Positions 15,944-24,910 of a DNA stretch of 34,032 bases are shown piece after piece. The stretch's first letter is position 1. Each line of letters opens with the position of its first letter. Location: NCBI RefSeq assembly GCF_016908115.1, contig NZ_JAFBDH010000014.1, positions 1 through 34,032 on the forward strand, read 5' to 3'. The DNA comes from Peptoniphilus gorbachii (GTDB lineage Bacteria; Bacillota; Clostridia; Tissierellales; Peptoniphilaceae). A program made the translations under genes and the position numbers. The notes below the pieces were generated by a model. The model had not been told where the DNA came from. It was given only the letters and a program-made list of their open reading frames with translations, and searched no databases.

Positions 15944-16891
15944 TTATTTGCAGTTTGGAAATAATTCGTCAAAGTTTTTAAGAATTACATGTCCAATGTC
16001 GTCTTGAGCGTCGATAGTTGAGCCACCAATGTGTGGTGTTACATAAAGTCTATCAAGTTCAAATAATTTGCTTTCAACTGGAACATCTTGAGTGTCAAGT
16101 CCGCCAGAGCCAAGTTCGTTAGAAAGTGTATCTAAGTTTGCTCCGCCTAGTTTGCCATTTTTGATGTAGTCGTATAGGTCATCTTCGTTAACAATTCCGC
16201 CACGAGCAGCGTTTATTATGCAAGCTCCGTCTTTCATCTTTTCAAATTCTTCTGCTGCAAATAAGTCCTTAGTGTCAGGAGTTAGTGGCATGTGAAGAGT
16301 GATAATGTCAGATTCTTTTACAAGAGTATCGAAATCAACAAGTTTAGCATAGTCAACTTTAATATCTTCTGGTTTTAAGAATGGGTCATAAGCAAGAACG
16401 CTCATGTGGAATACATTAGCGATTTCTCCAACTCTTCTACCAATTGCACCAAAACCACAAATTCCTAGAGTTTTGTTTCTAAGTTCTCTACCAATCCATC
16501 TATATTTGTTCCAAATTCCACCCTTAACTTCGTTTTGAGCTTGTACAGAATTTCTGTAAAGATCTAACATTTTTGCAAAAACAAGTTCAGCAACTGCGTT
16601 TGCATTTTGTCCTGGAGAGTTTTTAACTGGAATATTTTTTTCTTTTGCATAGTCAAGGTCAATGTGGTTAGTTCCTGTTGAACCAACGAAAATTGCCTTT
16701 AAGTTTTTAGCAGCATCAAGAACTTCTTTGTTGATGAATGGGTCAACTCTCATGAATAGGAAATCATAAGGTTCAATAATTTCTGCTAATTTTTCAGAAG
16801 TTGGAAGCATAACTTTATCAAGTTCAATACCTCTTTCTTCTAGTCCCTTGTCAATAACATCTGACATATAGTCTACCATTAACGCTTTCAT
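15944..16891 (-). CDS. NAD-dependent D-2-hydroxyacid dehydrogenase
   Basis: A 315-residue member of the D-isomer-specific dehydrogenase family. The Rossmann loop is GFGAIG (146-151), with Asp 169 (AYDP) at the end of the next strand predicting NAD rather than NADP. The catalytic residues are Arg 230 (AARGG), Glu 259 and His 287 (TPHIGG). There is no ACT regulatory domain, so it is not a full-length SerA. It may act as phosphoglycerate, hydroxypyruvate or D-lactate-type dehydrogenase; the window gives no pathway partner. It has a strong AAGGAGG site, its own promoter and its own terminator, so it is monocistronic. Its codon use is visibly more regular than its neighbours, which hints at high expression. 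Confidence 0.88.
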   Translation of the reverse strand: MKALMVDYMSDVIDKGLEERGIELDKVMLPTSEKLAEIIEPYDFLFMRVDPFINKEVLDAAKNLKAIFVGSTGTNHIDLDYAKEKNIPVKNSPGQNANAVAELVFAKMLDLYRNSVQAQNEVKGGIWNKYRWIGRELRNKTLGICGFGAIGRRVGEIANVFHMSVLAYDPFLKPEDIKVDYAKLVDFDTLVKESDIITLHMPLTPDTKDLFAAEEFEKMKDGACIINAARGGIVNEDDLYDYIKNGKLGGANLDTLSNELGSGGLDTQDVPVESKLFELDRLYVTPHIGGSTIDAQDDIGHVILKNFDELFPNCK

Positions 16892-16933
16892 TTACATCCT
16901 CCTTAAAATTTTTATGTACTTCGTTACATTTCT

Positions 16934-16962
16934 ATTTTAGTTGAAAATGAAATCTTTTTCAA
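16934..16962 (-). promoter_or_regulatory. SigA-type promoter for the dehydrogenase gene
   Basis: On the minus strand TTGAAA (16957-16962), a 17-base spacer and TAAAAT (16934-16939). The start codon lies about 40 bases downstream with an AAGGAGG site. Confidence 0.65.
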
Positions 16963-17000
16963 GCTCATTTATTAGCTTAAAATAATTAATACTATTTTTT

Positions 17001-17061
17001 AAAAAAGCCCTTGGAAAACCATTTTATATTTACTTTAAGTTAATGGTTTGTCCAAAGGCTT
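17001..17061 (-). terminator. Terminator of the MATE gene
   Basis: A long hairpin with arms AAGCCTTTGGAC-AAACCATT and AATGGTTTTCCAAGGGCTT on the minus strand, followed by TTTTTT. It starts a few bases after the stop at 17066. Confidence 0.85.
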
Positions 17062-17065
17062 GCCT

Positions 17066-18436
17066 TTATACTTCAATTGATTTTTTTCTATGATTATCTA
17101 AAACTTTTTTTGCAAGGGCAAAGGTAATTAGGGCAGTTATAAAATCTGCTGTTGGAGGTGCGTACAAAAGTCCCTTTACTCCAAATAAGTTTGCATAAAT
17201 ATAGGCAAAGGGAACAAGAAGAAGAACTTGTCTTAATAGAGAAATTAAAATCCCTCTCTTGGCAAGTCCTATGGATGTTAAAAATCCCATAGTAACTGGT
17301 TGCACTCCATTTAAAAAAGTAAAGAAGAGCATAATCCTAAATAATTTTATGGCAAAGTCAAAATATAAGTCGCTACCTCCTCCAAAGAGCATAATTATTT
17401 GTCTTGGAAAAATTTGAAAAATCACAAAGGAAATTGATGAAACTATAAGAGAATATTTTATTGCAAGTTTATAAACTTCAACAACCCTGTCATAATTTTT
17501 TGCCCCATAATTAAAGGAAGAAATTGGTTGAAGTCCTTGGGAAAGTCCAATATTGACACAGAAAAATACCATGCTTACCTTCATTACAATTCCCACTGCC
17601 GCAAGAGGTATATTTGCTCCATATTCTGACAAAGATCCATAGTATCTATAAAAATTATTCATGAGTATTTGAACAAATAATATAGCAGCTTGATTAAATC
17701 CACTTGCAGCACCAAGCCTTGCTATGTTTATAATCTTATCTAATTGAAATTCAAAATATTTTCCCTCTAGGTCCACAGATTTAAAATGTCTTGTAAAATA
17801 AAATACTATCATTAGAAAAGAAAAAAATTGTCCCAAAACAGTTGCATAAGCTGCTCCTGCCATGCCCATGTCAAAGACAAAAATAAAAATTGGGTCTAAA
17901 ATTAAATTTATGACAGCACCTACTACCATGGAGTACATGGAAAATTTTGGTGCACCATCAGCTCTTATTAAAGTTGAACCCACATTTACTAAAATTAAAA
18001 ATATAAATCCATAAGAAGTTATGGACACATACTCTATGGCATAGTCCATAATTTCCTTTGTTGCGCCAAAAGTTTTTAAAAAAGTTTCCATATATAAGTG
18101 AGTTATTATTGTAAAGGCAAAACCTGCTATAGTGGCAAGACTTATGGAATTTTTGATGTAGTGCCTTGCAAGTTCATTTTGTCCTCTTCCCAATGAAATA
18201 TTAAAATTTGCAGCTCCACCTATGCCAGATAGAAGGGCAAGAGCTGTGCAAATTGTAACAAGAGGAAAGGCAACATTTGTTGCAGCATTACCTAGCATCC
18301 CCACAGAGTTTCCTATAAAAATTTGGTCTACAATATTATATAGGGAGCTTATTATTAAGGCAAAAATACTTGGTAGTGCAAACTGTATAAGTAGTTTTTT
18401 TATAGGGTCTCTTCCCAAAATATTTTCTTCTTTCAT
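17066..18436 (-). CDS. MATE-family efflux transporter
   Basis: A 456-residue exporter with about twelve membrane helices in two MATE repeats. ALPSIFALIISSLYNIVDQIFIG at the N-terminus (the NIVDxIFIG pattern), GGAANFNISLGRG near 73, and DPIFIFVFDMGMAGAAYAT near 182 are typical, and SQGLQPISSFNYGA near 290 marks the second half. It falls with the MepA/DinF-like multidrug Na+- or H+-coupled group; substrates cannot be inferred. AGGAGGT lies at good spacing before the ATG. Directly upstream is a 28-base palindrome, a possible operator. Confidence 0.92.
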   Translation of the reverse strand: MKEENILGRDPIKKLLIQFALPSIFALIISSLYNIVDQIFIGNSVGMLGNAATNVAFPLVTICTALALLSGIGGAANFNISLGRGQNELARHYIKNSISLATIAGFAFTIITHLYMETFLKTFGATKEIMDYAIEYVSITSYGFIFLILVNVGSTLIRADGAPKFSMYSMVVGAVINLILDPIFIFVFDMGMAGAAYATVLGQFFSFLMIVFYFTRHFKSVDLEGKYFEFQLDKIINIARLGAASGFNQAAILFVQILMNNFYRYYGSLSEYGANIPLAAVGIVMKVSMVFFCVNIGLSQGLQPISSFNYGAKNYDRVVEVYKLAIKYSLIVSSISFVIFQIFPRQIIMLFGGGSDLYFDFAIKLFRIMLFFTFLNGVQPVTMGFLTSIGLAKRGILISLLRQVLLLVPFAYIYANLFGVKGLLYAPPTADFITALITFALAKKVLDNHRKKSIEV

Positions 18437-18455
18437 CTTTTACCTCCTATATTAT

Positions 18456-18483
18456 GAAAACCTTTAAAATTTTAAAAGTTTTC
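18456..18483. promoter_or_regulatory. 28-base palindrome upstream of the MATE gene
   Basis: GAAAAC(C)TTTAAAA / TTTTAAA(A)GTTTTC reads the same on both strands except for one mismatch, with no spacer. It ends about 20 bases before the MATE start and occupies the only space available for the promoter after the traX terminator. It may be a repressor operator or an mRNA hairpin. Confidence 0.5.
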
Positions 18484-18511
18484 AAAAATAAAAAGACGCA
18501 TCTGCGTCTTT
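18484..18511 (-). terminator. Terminator of the TraX-family gene
   Basis: AAAGACGCA and TGCGTCTTT (18492-18511) form a nine-pair stem with a two-base loop, followed on the minus strand by TTATTTTTG. It begins ten bases after the stop. Confidence 0.88.
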
Positions 18512-18520
18512 AGTTAAAAA

Positions 18521-19249
18521 TCAAATATCAAGATACATCCTCAAAAGTCCAAGAATTAGAAGATGCACTGGATAAAATAAATAATTAAAAATTTTATTTT
18601 GTTTTCCCTTTTCACCATTATACATTATAGTTAGACCAAATCCAAGTATTGACCAAACTTCTTTAATAATACTTAAATAGGCAAGGACTGCTGAAGTAAC
18701 AGGTTTATTGTAAAATATATAAAAGAAGAAAGCTGTGAGGATTGCGTGGAAATCATAATCTCCTGACACAAAAGTGCTAACAAAGTACATGACAATTAAA
18801 AGTGGAATTGATATAAATTTCCACCACTTGCGAATTTTATCCTCAAATTTGTTTCTAAATTCATCTAAGATCCATATAAAAATTAATGATAGAGCCAGAG
18901 AAAATAAGACATTATTTAATCTAAATTCTAAAAATACTTTTGATGAAAACATATCATAGGGCACTTCAGAAATCACTGCAAAGAAAAGTAAATTTAGTAA
19001 ATATTTTTTCCTGCTGTGAGTTTTAAAAAATCCTTCCACTATAAAAAAGGAAAATAGGGGAAAGGCAATACGACCTAAAACATCAAAGACTGTAGAAATC
19101 TTTGATAGGGTGGATCCTACTTCAAGATAAGGTAAAATTATGCCCTTATTTATGTGGTCAATTAGCATAGAAATAAAGGCAATGTACTTTAACTGTGCCC
19201 CATTTAAAATTTGAATTTTTTTTAATTTTTCATTGTTAAATCTTTCCAT
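18521..19249 (-). CDS. TraX-family membrane protein
   Basis: A 242-residue membrane protein with about seven or eight helices. LKYIAFISMLIDHI near 20-33, LGRIAFPLFSFFIVEGF near 58-74 and the C-terminal pair YNGEKGKQNK plus YLFYPVHLLIL are the TraX (PF05857) pattern. The founder, F-plasmid TraX, N-acetylates pilin, and chromosomal homologues in Firmicutes have no known substrate; an acyltransferase role on a surface component is plausible. No conjugation genes are near. It follows fabK by 36 bases with no terminator between, so the two may be cotranscribed. Confidence 0.82.
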   Translation of the reverse strand: MERFNNEKLKKIQILNGAQLKYIAFISMLIDHINKGIILPYLEVGSTLSKISTVFDVLGRIAFPLFSFFIVEGFFKTHSRKKYLLNLLFFAVISEVPYDMFSSKVFLEFRLNNVLFSLALSLIFIWILDEFRNKFEDKIRKWWKFISIPLLIVMYFVSTFVSGDYDFHAILTAFFFYIFYNKPVTSAVLAYLSIIKEVWSILGFGLTIMYNGEKGKQNKIFNYLFYPVHLLILGLLRMYLDI

Positions 19250-19285
19250 TTTTCTTCTCTCTTATAAAATTATTGTCATTTTTTC

Positions 19286-20215
19286 TTAATTCTTTTTAAA
19301 ATTATCTTTTAAATCTTTATAGTCTCTCATAATATTTTCTATTATATCTTTTACACTTTCAATTTTATTTAAATACTCGTAGCCCTCTCCTGCCATAACA
19401 GAACCCCAAACTACATCTCCATCTATGACAGCTTTTTTGCCAGATCCTTTTGCGTATTTTTCAAACTCATCTTCCCCAAGCTTATTTATTTCAATTTCTA
19501 AAAGTTTTTCAGCCAATTTATTTTTGTAACATCTTATTGGATGAGATGTTGTAATTCCTGTTACAATTGTATCTCTGTCACTGGCATCGATTAAAAGTTT
19601 TTTAAAATTTTCATGAATTGGGGCTTCCCTTGACACTAAAAATCTTGTGCCCATTTGCACTCCACTTGCTCCCAAAATTTCTGCAGCAAGAATTTGTCTT
19701 CCTGTGTAAATTCCACCAGCAGAAATCACAGGAATTTTTACAGAGTCAGCAATTTCTGGAAGAGCTGGGAAGGTATTGAGCTTGCCAATATGTCCTCCTG
19801 CTTCTGCTCCTTCAAAGACACAGGCAGTGGCACCAAGACGCTCAACTTTTTGTGCCATTTTTTTATTGGCAATAATTGGAATTACCTTTAAACCATTTTT
19901 TAGCCAATAATCAAAATATTTCTCAGGATTTCCCGCACCACAAGTTATAATTTTTACTCCCTCTTCCACAATTATTTTATTAAGCTCATGAATTTCAGGA
20001 TGAATCATTACCATATTTACGCCAAAGGGCTTATCTGTCATCTTTTTTATTTTTCTTATTTCAGATCTAACTTTCTCTGGACTAAAGCCACCACTTGCTA
20101 TCATACCAAGGCCACCAGCTTCTGAAACCGCTCCAGCAAGTTCTGCTGTAGAAATATTTGCCATGGCACCTTGCAAAATTGGATATTTTATCTTTAAAAG
20201 ATCATGAATTTTCAT
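19286..20215 (-). CDS. fabK: FMN-dependent enoyl-ACP reductase II (FabK)
   Basis: A 309-residue TIM-barrel flavoprotein. YPILQGAMANIS, AGAVSEAGGLGMIASGG, TDKPFGVNMVM, CGAGNPEKYF, GAEAGGHIGKLNTFPALP (with the GGHIG His), VISAGGIYTGRQILAA and VWGSVMAGE closely follow the pneumococcal FabK that performs the last reduction of fatty-acid elongation. The same fold includes nitronate monooxygenases, but the GGHIG...MAGE set favours FabK. It is not in a fab cluster here; traX follows. An unusual all-G site GGGGG precedes the ATG. A nine-base inverted repeat lies at 20231-20253. Confidence 0.78.
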   Translation of the reverse strand: MKIHDLLKIKYPILQGAMANISTAELAGAVSEAGGLGMIASGGFSPEKVRSEIRKIKKMTDKPFGVNMVMIHPEIHELNKIIVEEGVKIITCGAGNPEKYFDYWLKNGLKVIPIIANKKMAQKVERLGATACVFEGAEAGGHIGKLNTFPALPEIADSVKIPVISAGGIYTGRQILAAEILGASGVQMGTRFLVSREAPIHENFKKLLIDASDRDTIVTGITTSHPIRCYKNKLAEKLLEIEINKLGEDEFEKYAKGSGKKAVIDGDVVWGSVMAGEGYEYLNKIESVKDIIENIMRDYKDLKDNFKKN

Positions 20216-20230
20216 ATAACCCCCAAATTT

Positions 20231-20253
20231 TTTAAATATATAAAATATTTAAA
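20231..20253. repeat. Inverted repeat upstream of fabK
   Basis: TTTAAATAT (20231-20239) and ATATTTAAA (20245-20253) around a five-base centre, 16 bases before the fabK start. It could be an operator; AT-richness makes chance a real alternative. Confidence 0.3.
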
Positions 20254-20319
20254 CTTAGTAAATTATTGTAACTTTATCAAAAATTTAGTCTTTAACTTAA
20301 TTATCTACAAAAATATTTT

Positions 20320-20352
20320 AAATAAAAAACCAGAGAAAATTTTAACTCTGGT
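20320..20352 (-). terminator. Terminator of the proBA operon
   Basis: ACCAGAG (20329-20335) and CTCTGGT (20346-20352) form a seven-pair stem, followed on the minus strand by TTTTTTATTT. It begins 12 bases after the proA stop. Confidence 0.85.
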
Positions 20353-20363
20353 CTTAATACTTA

Positions 20364-21620
20364 CTATTTTCTAAATTCACCGTGACCAAATATTATATAC
20401 TTGTAGCTTACAAGCTCATCTAAGCCAACTGGTCCCCTTGCGTGGAGTTTTTGTGTTGATATGCCAAGTTCTGCTCCCTTGCCAAATTCTCCACCATCTG
20501 TAAATCTTGTTGATGCATTGACATAGACGCAGGCAGAGTCAACTTCTTCTAAAAATTTCATTGCCCTTTCATAGGATTTTGTCAAAATTGCTTCAGAGTG
20601 TCCCGTAGAATATCTTGTGATGTGGTCAATTGCTTCATCAACATCTTTTACAGTCTTGACAGAAAATTCGTAGTCAAGATATTCACGTCCAAAATCATCT
20701 TCTGTAGCAGGGACTGCCTTTTTAAATTTATTAATAGATTTTTCATCTGCGTGAACTTTAATATTATATTTGTCGATTATATCATTTAACAAGTCATAAA
20801 ACTTGTCTTCTAGATTTTCATTAACCACAAGAGATTCCATGGCATTGCAAACTCCAATTCTTTGTGTTTTTGCATTTTCTATAATCTTTATAGCCTTTTC
20901 TATATCAGCATCTTCATCAACATAAATGTGACAATTGCCAACGCCAGTTTCAATTACAGGTACCTTGGCATTTTCCACAACAGAATTAATTAGAGATGCT
21001 GAGCCTCTTGGAAGTAAAAGGTCTACATAGCCTTTAAGCTGCATTAATTCCTTTGAAGATTCTCTTGAAGTATCCTTTACTATTTGCACAAAATTTTCGT
21101 CATAGCCAGCATTTTTTATGCCCAGTCTTATGGCATCAGCAATGGCAATATTTGAATTTATAGATTCTTTCCCACCACGAAGAATTATGGTAGAAGATGC
21201 CTTTAAGGACAAAATGGCAGCATCAAGAGTAACATTTGGTCTTGATTCATAAATTATGGCAATAACTCCCATGGGAACAGTTTTCTTTCCAATTAAAAGT
21301 CCTGCATAATTTTCTTCCATGGACAAAACTTTTCCTACTGGGTCCTTAAAATCTATAACATCATCAATAGATTTTGCCATGGCTTCAATTCTCGCCTCAT
21401 TTAAAAGAAGTCTATCAATTAAACCTTCAGGCATATTATTTTCTCTGCCCTTTTTTATGTCTGTTTCATTGGCAGCTAAAATCTTTTTACTTTCAGATAA
21501 AAGTGAATCCTTAATAGATTCCAGCATTTTATTTTTTTCAGCTGTATTTAATTTTTTTAATTTGTAAGAAGCTTCCTTTGCAATTTTTCCAAGCTCTTTA
21601 ACACTTAAAATATGTTCCAA
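20364..21620 (-). CDS. proA: Gamma-glutamyl phosphate reductase
   Basis: The second enzyme of proline synthesis, reducing glutamyl-5-phosphate to the semialdehyde with NADPH. At 418 residues it has normal length. GVIAIIYESRPNVTLDA near 116, ILRGGKESINSN near 147, IETGVGNCHIYVDEDAD, the catalytic-Cys region RIGVCNAMESLV near 255, and STRFTDGGEFGKGAELGISTQKLHARGP at the C-terminus are all ProA hallmarks. The start is TTG at 21620, supported by AAGGAG six bases upstream. It overlaps the end of proB by 23 bases, so the pair is translationally coupled. Confidence 0.96.
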   Translation of the reverse strand: MEHILSVKELGKIAKEASYKLKKLNTAEKNKMLESIKDSLLSESKKILAANETDIKKGRENNMPEGLIDRLLLNEARIEAMAKSIDDVIDFKDPVGKVLSMEENYAGLLIGKKTVPMGVIAIIYESRPNVTLDAAILSLKASSTIILRGGKESINSNIAIADAIRLGIKNAGYDENFVQIVKDTSRESSKELMQLKGYVDLLLPRGSASLINSVVENAKVPVIETGVGNCHIYVDEDADIEKAIKIIENAKTQRIGVCNAMESLVVNENLEDKFYDLLNDIIDKYNIKVHADEKSINKFKKAVPATEDDFGREYLDYEFSVKTVKDVDEAIDHITRYSTGHSEAILTKSYERAMKFLEEVDSACVYVNASTRFTDGGEFGKGAELGISTQKLHARGPVGLDELVSYKYIIFGHGEFRK

Positions 21621-22380
21621 TTTCTTCTCCTTTAACTATATCTCTAATTGTCTTCATGTTTTCTCCAGATGCAATTACAACCTGGATGTTTTTTTCTATA
21701 GCAAGCTTTGCTGCCTTAATTTTTGTATACATTCCACCAGTTCCAACATTGGATTCTGTTTCCTTTGCCATACCTTCAACATCATTAATATTATCCACTT
21801 GGTGAATAATTTTTGCATCCTTATTTTTTCTCGGATCGTCTGTATAAAGTCCCTCTATATCTGTAAGCATAATCAAAAGATCTGCTTCTGTAATTCTTGA
21901 TATTATGGCAGAAAGTGTATCGTTATCGCCAAATTTTATTTCATAAGTGGAAATTGTGTCATTTTCATTTATTATTGGAATGGCATTCATTCCCTGCAAT
22001 TTTTCAAAAGTATTCTTTGCATTTTCCCTCATCTCGTCATCTTTTTCAATTTGTCTTGTGAGAAGTATTTGCGCAGAGTTGTAGCCATAGGAAATAAGTG
22101 ACCTATCATAAATATTAGTTAGGGCTACTTGACCAACTGCTGCTGCAGCTTGTTTAACTGAAGTTTCTTTTGGTCTTTCAGATAAATTTAATTTTGCACG
22201 ACCTGCTGCAATGGCACCTGAAGATACTAAAATAACATCAATGCCTTGGTTTTTTAAATTAGCAATTTCAAAGCACAATTCATCAATTTTTTGTAAATTT
22301 ATTTTTCCATTGTCATGAGTAATAGATGATGATCCAACTTTTATGACAACTTTTTTTATTTCTCTTGAAAATTTTCTCAT
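21598..22380 (-). CDS. proB: Glutamate 5-kinase, short form without PUA domain
   Basis: The first enzyme of proline synthesis, phosphorylating glutamate. VVIKVGSSSIT at the N-terminus, VSSGAIAAGR near 50, INENDTIS and KFGDNDTLSAIISRI near 140, LTDIEGLYTDDPRKN and GTGGMYTKIKAAKLA are complete amino-acid-kinase motifs. It has only 260 residues; the C-terminal PUA domain found in the 367-residue E. coli enzyme is absent, as in several Firmicutes. The ATG at 22380 is preferred because AAGGTGA lies six bases upstream; a GTG at 22389 lies inside that site. No proC lies in the window. Confidence 0.95.
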   Translation of the reverse strand: MRKFSREIKKVVIKVGSSSITHDNGKINLQKIDELCFEIANLKNQGIDVILVSSGAIAAGRAKLNLSERPKETSVKQAAAAVGQVALTNIYDRSLISYGYNSAQILLTRQIEKDDEMRENAKNTFEKLQGMNAIPIINENDTISTYEIKFGDNDTLSAIISRITEADLLIMLTDIEGLYTDDPRKNKDAKIIHQVDNINDVEGMAKETESNVGTGGMYTKIKAAKLAIEKNIQVVIASGENMKTIRDIVKGEEIGTYFKC

Positions 22381-22493
22381 TTCAATCACCTTAGATATAA
22401 TATACTTTAAAATTTTACATTAGTAAATATTTTTTATCATTTATAAGAAAAAAGTAGACTTTTAAATAAATAATCATAGCATTTTAAATTTCT

Positions 22494-22522
22494 TTTACCT
22501 AAAATTTTCCTTATGCTATAAT
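22494..22522 (+). promoter_or_regulatory. Extended -10 promoter for the NfnAB gene
   Basis: TTTACC (22494-22499), a 17-base spacer, and TATAAT (22517-22522) preceded by TGC. The expected transcript start is near 22529, so the leader would be only about 14 bases and consist mainly of the ribosome site. Confidence 0.65.
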
Positions 22523-22542
22523 ATCCTTGGAGTGTGATTATT

Positions 22543-24861
22543 TTGCCAAAAATTTTAAGAAAAAAAGAACTTGCGCCAAATATTTATTTATTTGACATAT
22601 ATGCACCTAAAATTGCAGCTTCTGCAAAACCAGGTCAATTTATTATTTTAATAGCAGACAAATATTCTGAGAGAATACCTCTCACAATTTCTGATTACAA
22701 TGTAGAAAGAGGTAGCGTACAAATAGTTGTACAAGCTTCTGGAGAATCAACTAAAAAAATTGCAGCCTTTGAAGAAGGAGAAAACTTTAAAGATTTTGTT
22801 GGACCTCTTGGTCACGCATCTGATTTTTGCGACATGGACCTTGAATCTTTAAAGGACAAAAAATATCTATTCGTTGCTGGCGGCGTTGGAACTGCACCAG
22901 TTTATCCTCAAGCAAAATTTTTTAAGGACCATGGACTTCACTGCGACATAATTATTGGAGCAAAGTCAAAAGAATTTGTAATCCTAGAAGATGAATTAAA
23001 ATCTGTCTGCGACAATTTATACATAGCAACAGATGATGGTTCTTACGGTTTTAAGGGTCTTGTTACTGATAAAATCGTAGCCTTAATTGAAAATGAAAAT
23101 AAAAAATATGATCATGTGGTTTCCATTGGACCTATGATTATGATGAAGTTTGTTTGTTTAACTACAAAAAAATATAATCTTCCAACAACAGTCTCCCTTA
23201 ACCCAATAATGGTGGATGGAACTGGAATGTGTGGAGCTTGTCGTGTTAGCATAGATGGCAAAACTAAATTTGCCTGCGTTGATGGACCAGAATTTGATGG
23301 TCACTTAGTTGACTTTGATTCTGCAATGAAAAGACAAAGACAATACATCAACAACAAGAAGACTAAGACAATAAAAGATCACCACTGCACAATGGATCTT
23401 GCAGTATCTGATCACTTAGCAGAATCTGTACAAGATAAAAACTTAGAAGGTCAAGAAAAAGATGGCTTTGTCATAAAAAAAGCTGAAGATAGATTTAAAC
23501 GCGTGCCAATTGCTGAACAAGCACCTGAAGAGAGAAATAAAAATTTCAAAGAAGTTTGCCTTGGCTACACAGCAGAAGAAGCTGTAGAAGAAGCAAGCAG
23601 ATGTCTTAACTGTAAAAAACCTGGCTGTGTTGGTGGTTGTCCTGTCTCCATTGACATACCTGGCTTTATAAAGGAAATTGCCAATGGTAATTTCAAGGAA
23701 GCTTATAAGGTTCTTTCCCTTTACACATCTCTTCCTGCAGTTTGCGGAAGAGTTTGTCCACAAGAAACACAATGTGAAGAAAGATGCGTCCTTTTAAATC
23801 GTGGCGACTCTGTTTCCATTGGTAAGCTTGAAAGATTTGCAGCAGACTATGCAAGACGTCACCAAATTAAAGAAGTTGGCGAAATAAGAAAACTAAATAA
23901 AAAAGTAGCTGTTGTTGGAGCAGGTCCTGCAGGTCTTACTTGTGCAGGTGAACTTGCAAAAATGGGTTACGATGTGACAATTTTTGAAGCCCTTCAACAA
24001 TCTGGTGGAGTTTTAATTTACGGCATACCAGAATTTAGACTTCCCGATGAAGTTGTGGAATACGAAGTAGAAAATATTAAAAATCTCGGCGTAAAAATAG
24101 AAAACAACTTTGTCATAGGAAGAACTATGACTATTGATGACATAATAAAAGAAGGCTACCAAGCTGTATTTATTGGATCTGGCGCAGGTCTTCCTAAATT
24201 TATGAATATTCCTGGAGAAAACTTAAATGGAGTTTACTCTGCAAATGAATTTTTGACAAGAAATAATTTAATGAGATCCTTTGACGAAGAATATGACACT
24301 CCAGTAAATGTTGGCGAAAAAGTTGCCGTAGTTGGTGGTGGAAATGTAGCAATGGATGCTGCAAGAGTTGCCAAGAGACTTGGCGCCGATGTTTCCATTG
24401 TCTATAGAAGAACTGAAAAAGAACTTCCTGCAAGAACTGAAGAAGTTCATCACGCAAAGGAAGAAGGCATTAAATTTGAAATGCTGACTAATCCAGTGGA
24501 AATTCTTGGAGACGATGAAGGCTGGGTTAAGTCCCTTAAATGTGTGAGAAATGAACTTGGAGAACCTGATTCATCAGGAAGAAGAAGACCAGTGCCAATT
24601 TCAGGCAGCGAATATGAAGAAAAATTCCAAACAGTTATCATGGCTCTTGGAACAAATCCAAACCCACTAATTTCTTCAACTACAAAAAATCTTGACATAG
24701 AAAAATGGGGCGGCATAATTGTAAATGAAGAATCGCAAACATCTCGTAAGGAAATCTTTGCTGGTGGAGATGCCGTTACAGGATCTGCAACAGTAATCCT
24801 TGCCATGGGTGCTGGAAAAAATGCAGCAAAGTCTATTGATGAGTTTTTGAGAAATAAATAA
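22543..24861 (+). CDS. Fused NfnA-NfnB: NADH-dependent ferredoxin:NADP+ oxidoreductase
   Basis: A 772-residue flavin enzyme. Residues 1 to about 275 are the NfnA part (ferredoxin-reductase/PyrK-like, FAD and NAD binding) with a 2Fe-2S site: Asp 225, Cys 230, 233 and 245 in MVDGTGMCGACR and FACVDG. After a linker, residues from about 310 are the NfnB part (GltD-like), with 4Fe-4S cysteines in CLNCKKPGCVGGC and VCGRVCPQETQCEERC, FAD loop VGAGPAG and NADPH loop GGGNVAMDA followed by YRR. Nfn enzymes bifurcate electrons between ferredoxin, NAD and NADP. The same fusion is annotated in some clostridia as a DHODB/glutamate-synthase bifunctional protein. TTG at 22543 is chosen: the GGAG site is too close to a GTG at 22534. 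Confidence 0.88.
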   Translation: MPKILRKKELAPNIYLFDIYAPKIAASAKPGQFIILIADKYSERIPLTISDYNVERGSVQIVVQASGESTKKIAAFEEGENFKDFVGPLGHASDFCDMDLESLKDKKYLFVAGGVGTAPVYPQAKFFKDHGLHCDIIIGAKSKEFVILEDELKSVCDNLYIATDDGSYGFKGLVTDKIVALIENENKKYDHVVSIGPMIMMKFVCLTTKKYNLPTTVSLNPIMVDGTGMCGACRVSIDGKTKFACVDGPEFDGHLVDFDSAMKRQRQYINNKKTKTIKDHHCTMDLAVSDHLAESVQDKNLEGQEKDGFVIKKAEDRFKRVPIAEQAPEERNKNFKEVCLGYTAEEAVEEASRCLNCKKPGCVGGCPVSIDIPGFIKEIANGNFKEAYKVLSLYTSLPAVCGRVCPQETQCEERCVLLNRGDSVSIGKLERFAADYARRHQIKEVGEIRKLNKKVAVVGAGPAGLTCAGELAKMGYDVTIFEALQQSGGVLIYGIPEFRLPDEVVEYEVENIKNLGVKIENNFVIGRTMTIDDIIKEGYQAVFIGSGAGLPKFMNIPGENLNGVYSANEFLTRNNLMRSFDEEYDTPVNVGEKVAVVGGGNVAMDAARVAKRLGADVSIVYRRTEKELPARTEEVHHAKEEGIKFEMLTNPVEILGDDEGWVKSLKCVRNELGEPDSSGRRRPVPISGSEYEEKFQTVIMALGTNPNPLISSTTKNLDIEKWGGIIVNEESQTSRKEIFAGGDAVTGSATVILAMGAGKNAAKSIDEFLRNK

Positions 24862-24877
24862 GATAAAGATAAAAATT

Positions 24878-24909
24878 AAGGGAAGAGTCTTACCTCTTCC
24901 CTTTTTTAT
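24878..24909. terminator. Bidirectional terminator between NfnAB and cupin genes
   Basis: AAGGGAAGAG (24878-24887) and CTCTTCCCTT (24894-24903) form a ten-pair stem with a six-base loop and a TTTTTT tail on plus. The convergent cupin gene ends two bases beyond. Confidence 0.88.
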
Positions 24910-24910
24910 A

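Noticed and set aside
18521-19249. TraX as a sign of a conjugative or integrative element
   Set aside because: No other transfer, integrase or relaxase gene is present, and TraX homologues are common as chromosomal singletons in Firmicutes.
24450-24806. Open frame of 118 codons on minus inside the NfnAB gene
   Set aside because: Antisense to the NADP-binding part of NfnB and without a ribosome site.
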